Below, in pieces: positions 6,878 to 10,041 of a stretch of 10,041 nt of DNA (its first letter is position 1; each line of letters starts with the position of its first letter). The position numbers were made by a program, and so were the translations under genes. This DNA comes from Actinomycetes bacterium. GTDB lineage: Bacteria > Actinomycetota > Acidimicrobiia > Acidimicrobiales > RAAP-2. Under the pieces are notes generated by a model, which ran no database searches, was not told the DNA's origin, and worked only from the letters and a program-made list of their open reading frames with translations. Location of the stretch: the NCBI GenBank assembly GCA_021826655.1, contig JAKAZC010000078.1, positions 1 through 10,041 on the forward strand. Direction: 5' to 3'.

Positions 6878-7036
6878 TCAGCACCGCCGTTGCGAAGGTG
6901 GGCCGTCGGACCGAAGTCCCACCCCCTGGCTGCGGGTCGAGAACGAGGGGCGATGACCTGGGGACGCCTGGTCGGTCCCTAGTTCCTCGGCCTGCCGGAC
7001 CAGCTCGTAGGCGCCGTCGACCGCGTGGACCCGCAT
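6878..7036 (-). pseudogene. Truncated remnant of a second 5'-3' exonuclease gene
   Basis: A 52-codon frame begins MRVHAVDGAYELVRQ. The intact exonuclease at 3972-4856 begins MQVHLVDGTYELFRQ: 11 of 15 residues and 38 of 45 bases match. The metal-binding Asp7 is kept. After residue 15 the similarity stops and the frame runs to a TGA with no recognisable domain, so most of the nuclease is missing. A good Shine-Dalgarno (plus-strand CCTCCC, 7046-7051) is nine bases before the ATG, so the start may still be translated. It lies 25 bases after the stop of the metallo-hydrolase gene, same strand, and may once have been the third gene of that operon. The match is too diverged for a recent duplication of the intact gene. 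A small functional gene cannot be excluded. Confidence 0.6.
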
Positions 7037-7061
7037 CACGTCCCGCCTCCCATCGTCGCGC

Positions 7062-8084
7062 TCAGGTCCCGATGAGCTCCCACACCGAGGGCTCGCCGAC
7101 GATCTCCTTCACCAGCCCCCTGAGCTCGAGCACCCGGAGGTGGGCCAGCGCCTCGCTGACGGCGGCGCGCCGCATGAACCCTTCGATCCGGTCCCACGGG
7201 CGCGACCAGAGCATGTGCCCCGCGATCTGCCAGGCGGTGCCCGATCCGTTGCGGATGGCCGCGAGCACCTCTTCGAACCGCTGCTCGTGATGGGCGTACA
7301 GCTCGCCGAGGCGCCCGTGCAGGTCGACGAACCGGTGCTCGTGGGCGGGCAGGACCTCGTCGGGGGCGTACGGCTCCAGCTTGTGCAGCGAGTCGAGGTA
7401 GTCCCCGAGGGGGTTGTCCCCCGCCTGGGGGTGCAGGGAGACGTTCGGCGTGATGCGGGGCAGCACGTGGTCACCGGCGAGCATCAGGCGATTGGCGGGC
7501 TCCCAGAAGCAGAGGTGGCCGGGGGAATGCCCCGGGGTCCAGATGGCGGACAGGTCCCAGCCGGGGACCTCGGGCCGGTCGCCGTCCTCCAACAGGACGT
7601 CGGGGTGCACCTCGTCGACGAGCCCCCGCACCGGCATGGACGCGTTCTGCAGCTCCCCGATCTCGTCGGCCGGCGCCCCCATCCGCCGCAGCATCGCCCC
7701 CATCCGCTCGAGCAGGATGGTGGGCTCCTCGTAGCGGTCGGTGATCAGCGCCGCGTCCGCCGGGTGGAGGGCGACCCACGCGCCGGAGGCCTCGCGCACC
7801 CGACCGGCCAGCCCGTAGTGGTCGGGGTGGATGTGGGTGACGAGGACGCCCTGCACGTCGGCCACCGACGACCCGAGCTGCGACAGGCCGTCGGAGAGCG
7901 CCCGGAACGCCTCGTCGGTGTTCCAGCCGGTGTCGACGATGTAGGGACCGGCGTCCGTTTCCAGCGCGTACACGAAGACGTAGCGCAGCGAGCTCGCCGG
8001 CAGCGGCACCGGGATGCTCCACAGGCCCGGGCGGACCCGCTCGACCGGTGGCAGGGGGCCGAAACCGCGGGAGGGATCGGCCAT
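7062..8084 (-). CDS. Metallo-beta-lactamase-fold hydrolase with winged-helix tail
   Basis: A 340-residue cytoplasmic hydrolase of the glyoxalase II/LACTB2-like branch of the MBL superfamily. All expected metal ligands are visible: THIHPDH (His84, His86, Asp88, His89), His186 in TPGHSPGH, Asp205 in LAGDHVLP and His248 in LPAHEH. The C-terminal 80 or so residues (AAVSEALAHLRVLELRGLV) look like the winged-helix domain common in LACTB2-like proteins. No signal peptide is seen, which argues against a secreted beta-lactamase. The ATG at 8082-8084 comes one base after the acyl-CoA dehydrogenase stop, so the two are almost certainly co-transcribed and translationally coupled. That pairing suggests a thioester or related metabolic substrate, but members act on many substrates and no reaction can be assigned. 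Confidence 0.92.
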   Translation of the reverse strand: MADPSRGFGPLPPVERVRPGLWSIPVPLPASSLRYVFVYALETDAGPYIVDTGWNTDEAFRALSDGLSQLGSSVADVQGVLVTHIHPDHYGLAGRVREASGAWVALHPADAALITDRYEEPTILLERMGAMLRRMGAPADEIGELQNASMPVRGLVDEVHPDVLLEDGDRPEVPGWDLSAIWTPGHSPGHLCFWEPANRLMLAGDHVLPRITPNVSLHPQAGDNPLGDYLDSLHKLEPYAPDEVLPAHEHRFVDLHGRLGELYAHHEQRFEEVLAAIRNGSGTAWQIAGHMLWSRPWDRIEGFMRRAAVSEALAHLRVLELRGLVKEIVGEPSVWELIGT

Positions 8085-8085
8085 C

Positions 8086-9309
8086 TCAGGCCCTACCGGC
8101 GCTCGCCGCGGGGTTCTGGAGGATCTCGCGGAAGGGGACGCCCCGGTCCACCTGGGGCTCCTTGGGGAGCCCGAGCACGCGCTCCCCGATCGTGTTGCGC
8201 TGGATCTCGCTGGTCCCGCCGGCGATGGCCGTCATCGGCGAGGTGAGCGACTCCGTGGCCAGCGCGGCGCCGGCGGGGTCTTCGGCGGACCACGCCTGGG
8301 CCCCCGGGCCGCCGAGCGCCATCCCCAGGTTGGAGGCCTGCCGGGCGAGCAGCGCGGTTGCCAGCTTGGCCACCGAGCCCTTCGAGCCGACGGGGATCCC
8401 CGCGGCGATCTCGTCGCGCATCTTCTGGCCCATGTACGCGAGCACCCGCTCGGCGACGAAGACCTTCACGATCTCCTGGCGCACGACCGGGTCGTCGTGG
8501 AGCCCGCGCCGGCGGGCCAGGCCGATGAACCGGCTCGACGACGCCCGGGCCCAGCTCTGCCCCCCACCCCCCGCACCCGTCCCGGCGCCGAGCGCCAGGC
8601 GCTCGTGGGTCAACATGGCGGTCAGCGAGCGCCAGCCGTCGTTCTCCGCACCGACCAGCGCCGTGACCGGCACCCGCACCGAATCGAGGAAGACCTCGTT
8701 GAAGTGGGAGTCCCCGTTCATCTGCCTCAGGGGGCGGATCGTGACGCCGGGGGCTCGGAGATCGACGATGAACATCGAGAGGCCCGCGTGCTTGGGGACG
8801 TCGGGGTCCGTCCGGGCCATGCACAGCGCGAAGTCGCTGTTGAGCGCGCCCGAGGTCCACACCTTCTGGCCGTCGAGCACGAACTCGTCCCCGTCGCGGA
8901 CGGCCTTCATCTGCAGGCCCGCGAGGTCCGAGCCCGCGCCCGGCTCCGAGAGGAGCTGGGTCCACGTCTCCTCACCCCTGATCATGCGGGCGACGTGCCG
9001 CACCTTCTGCTCCTCGCTGCCGTGGTCGAGCAGCGTCGGCGCGCAGATCCCCGTGGTGACGACCTCCGACGTCGGTGCGAGGGGGTACCTGGCCGCCTCC
9101 TCGCCGAAGACCTTCTGGTGCTCCTCGGTGAGGCCCTGCCCCCCGTAGGCGGGGTCGAGGGTGATCCCGAGGAAGCCGGCGTCCCAGAGGGCGATCCGGA
9201 GGTCCCGGCTCAGGGTGGGGGGCACCGGTCCGTCCCCGACGGCGTACTTCCCGGCGTTCTCCCGGAGCCAGCTCCGCGCCTTGTCGCCGAACGTCTCGAG
9301 ATCGATCAC
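8086..9309 (-). CDS. Acyl-CoA dehydrogenase (FadE-like)
   Basis: An FAD-dependent acyl-CoA dehydrogenase of 407 residues, the usual size; it introduces a 2,3-double bond into an acyl-CoA and passes electrons to ETF. Recognisable elements are PAYGGQGL, QLLSEPGAGSDLAG and GQKVWTSGA around FAD and substrate, and IAGGTSEIQRNTIGERVLGLP near the C-terminus. In medium-chain enzymes the catalytic Glu precedes GT in that last motif; here it is Gly. Glu236 in THERLALG aligns with the isovaleryl-CoA dehydrogenase-type catalytic Glu, so the enzyme is probably active with the base in that position. The substrate is unknown; branched, aromatic or steroid side-chain acyl-CoAs are possible. The GTG at 9307-9309 has GGGAGG nine bases upstream. 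It is first in an operon with the metallo-hydrolase and divergent from coxS. Confidence 0.95.
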   Translation of the reverse strand: MIDLETFGDKARSWLRENAGKYAVGDGPVPPTLSRDLRIALWDAGFLGITLDPAYGGQGLTEEHQKVFGEEAARYPLAPTSEVVTTGICAPTLLDHGSEEQKVRHVARMIRGEETWTQLLSEPGAGSDLAGLQMKAVRDGDEFVLDGQKVWTSGALNSDFALCMARTDPDVPKHAGLSMFIVDLRAPGVTIRPLRQMNGDSHFNEVFLDSVRVPVTALVGAENDGWRSLTAMLTHERLALGAGTGAGGGGQSWARASSSRFIGLARRRGLHDDPVVRQEIVKVFVAERVLAYMGQKMRDEIAAGIPVGSKGSVAKLATALLARQASNLGMALGGPGAQAWSAEDPAGAALATESLTSPMTAIAGGTSEIQRNTIGERVLGLPKEPQVDRGVPFREILQNPAASAGRA

Positions 9310-9408
9310 CGCCGTAGCCCTCCCGTCACCTCGCGGACACCGGAGCCTACCCGGTGGGCCTGACGGGCTCCCGGCCGGTGCCGACGTCCCCGCTGGTCGG
9401 GGGACGGG

Positions 9409-9420
9409 CCCGACGTCGGG
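9409..9420. promoter_or_regulatory. Perfect 12-bp palindrome in the divergent intergenic region
   Basis: CCCGACGTCGGG is a perfect palindrome in the 230-base gap between the divergent acyl-CoA dehydrogenase and coxS starts, about 100 bases from the former and 120 from the latter. CGTCCCCG (9385-9392) and CGGGGACG (9417-9424) add a wider inverted repeat with a 24-base spacer. This is a reasonable site for a regulator of either gene. GC-rich palindromes also arise by chance here, and no clear -10/-35 pair was found. Confidence 0.4.
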
Positions 9421-9539
9421 GACGCCGAGTAGTGTCCTGCCCCGGGGCCCGGTCCGGGATCGGGCTCCGGGCGGCGGCCCGAACCGGTCAACAGCGGTCC
9501 GGGTCGTCCGGCAGCCCCGGGAAGTTCGGAGGGAGCCCG

Positions 9540-10007
9540 ATGCGAGTGTCCGTGACCGTCAACGACGTGGAGCAGGAGCACGACGTCGAACCGCGCCTGC
9601 TGCTGGTGCAGTACCTCCGGGAGGTGCTGGGGCTCACCGGCACGGTCGTCGGGTGCGACACGACGTCGTGCGGGGCCTGCACGGTCCTGCTCGACGGCGA
9701 GTCGGTGAAGTCCTGCACCGTGCTGGCCGCGCAGGCCGACGGCGCCCGGGTGACCACGATAGAGGGGCTGGCCCGCGACGGGAGCCTCCATCCGGTGCAG
9801 GAGGCGTTCCGCGAGCACCACGCCCTGCAGTGCGGGTACTGCACGGCCGGGATGGTCATGGCCGTGGTGTCGCTGCTGGCGGAGGACCCGGACCTCGACG
9901 AGCGGGCCGTCCGCGAGGGGCTCGAGGGCAACCTCTGCCGCTGCACCGGGTACCACAACATCGTGCAGGCGGCCCTCTCGCTCGCCGGGACGGGGGAAAG
10001 GGCGTGA
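9540..10007 (+). CDS. coxS: CO-dehydrogenase-type [2Fe-2S] small subunit (CoxS-like)
   Basis: The predicted protein of 155 residues is the iron-sulfur subunit of a molybdenum hydroxylase and carries electrons from the molybdenum site to FAD in the medium subunit. The N-terminal plant-ferredoxin-type cluster uses Cys39, Cys44, Cys47 and Cys59 ([16 protein letters not shown]). The C-terminal cluster uses Cys98, Cys101, Cys133 and Cys135 ([10 protein letters not shown] and [12 protein letters not shown]). Length and all eight cysteines fit CoxS/CutS and relatives. The ATG at 9540-9542 follows GGAGGGAG (9528-9535) at good spacing. The last codon bases overlap the next start as GTGA. Without the large subunit one cannot tell true CO dehydrogenase from another xanthine-oxidase-family enzyme; the CoxL active-site loop lies outside the window. 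Confidence 0.95.
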   Translation: MRVSVTVNDVEQEHDVEPRLLLVQYLREVLGLTGTVVGCDTTSCGACTVLLDGESVKSCTVLAAQADGARVTTIEGLARDGSLHPVQEAFREHHALQCGYCTAGMVMAVVSLLAEDPDLDERAVREGLEGNLCRCTGYHNIVQAALSLAGTGERA

Positions 10008-10041
10008 TCCCCGCTTCGTTCGAGTACCTCCGGGTCGGATC
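10004..10041 (+). CDS. coxM: Start of an FAD-binding medium subunit (CoxM-like), 5' fragment
   Basis: Only 12 codons are visible. A GTG overlapping the coxS stop (GTGA) begins [12 protein letters not shown]. The IPxxFEYxR pattern is the usual N-terminus of CoxM/CutM FAD-binding subunits of molybdenum hydroxylases. Overlap with coxS and the expected partner subunit support the call, but the fragment is too short for certainty. Translation would be coupled to coxS. Confidence 0.7.
   Translation, partial: MIPASFEYLRVG

Noticed and set aside
6492..6956. Plus-strand 154-codon frame over hipB and the AT-rich region
   Set aside because: It is antisense to hipB, then runs through regulatory repeats, with no domain or ribosome binding site.
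6722..7061. tRNA gene or attachment site as a landing point for hipBA
   Set aside because: No cloverleaf, T-arm GGTTCGA-type motif or exact long direct repeat was found by eye; no integrase or transposase is present.
7140..9363. Long plus-strand open frames opposite the metallo-hydrolase and acyl-CoA dehydrogenase
   Set aside because: They are shadows of well-supported minus-strand genes and have no recognisable motifs or good ribosome binding sites.

Overview
The window is very GC-rich (about 80% in a sampled coding line) and densely coding. It uses many GTG starts and 1-4 base gene junctions. The genes resemble those of Actinomycetota: a LigC/Prim-PolC repair pair, a stand-alone 5'-3' exonuclease, a FadE-like acyl-CoA dehydrogenase and an aerobic CO-dehydrogenase-type gene pair. 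I cannot name the genus. An uncultured or environmental actinobacterium is plausible.

Layout: (1) Bases 1-760, minus strand: aldo/keto reductase, cut by the left edge. (2) Bases 834-3923, plus strand: a tight three-gene DNA repair operon made of a LigD-Pol/Prim-PolC-type polymerase, a PolX-derived HhH + PHP phosphoesterase without the polymerase palm, and an ATP-dependent DNA ligase of the LigC type. (3) Bases 3972-4856, minus strand and convergent: a stand-alone 5'-3' exonuclease/flap nuclease. (4) Bases 5094-6721, minus strand: a hipB-hipA toxin-antitoxin pair with lower GC, preceded by an AT-rich control region (about 35% GC over 6781-6840) with repeated CTATAG motifs. (5) Bases 6878-7036, minus strand: a short remnant whose first 15 codons match the start of the exonuclease gene. 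(6) Bases 7062-9309, minus strand: an acyl-CoA dehydrogenase and a metallo-beta-lactamase-fold hydrolase in one operon. (7) Bases 9540-10041, plus strand: coxS-like [2Fe-2S] subunit overlapping the start of a coxM-like FAD subunit, cut by the right edge.

How the genes may work together: the three-gene operon and the facing exonuclease together encode gap filling, end cleaning, nick sealing and flap removal, the steps of excision repair. The PHP gene sits where a LigD protein would supply its own phosphoesterase domain. Its role in this pathway is inferred. The hipBA block looks acquired: its composition differs from its surroundings, and it lies between the intact exonuclease gene and the exonuclease-like remnant. 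No tRNA, rRNA, CRISPR array or transposase was found.
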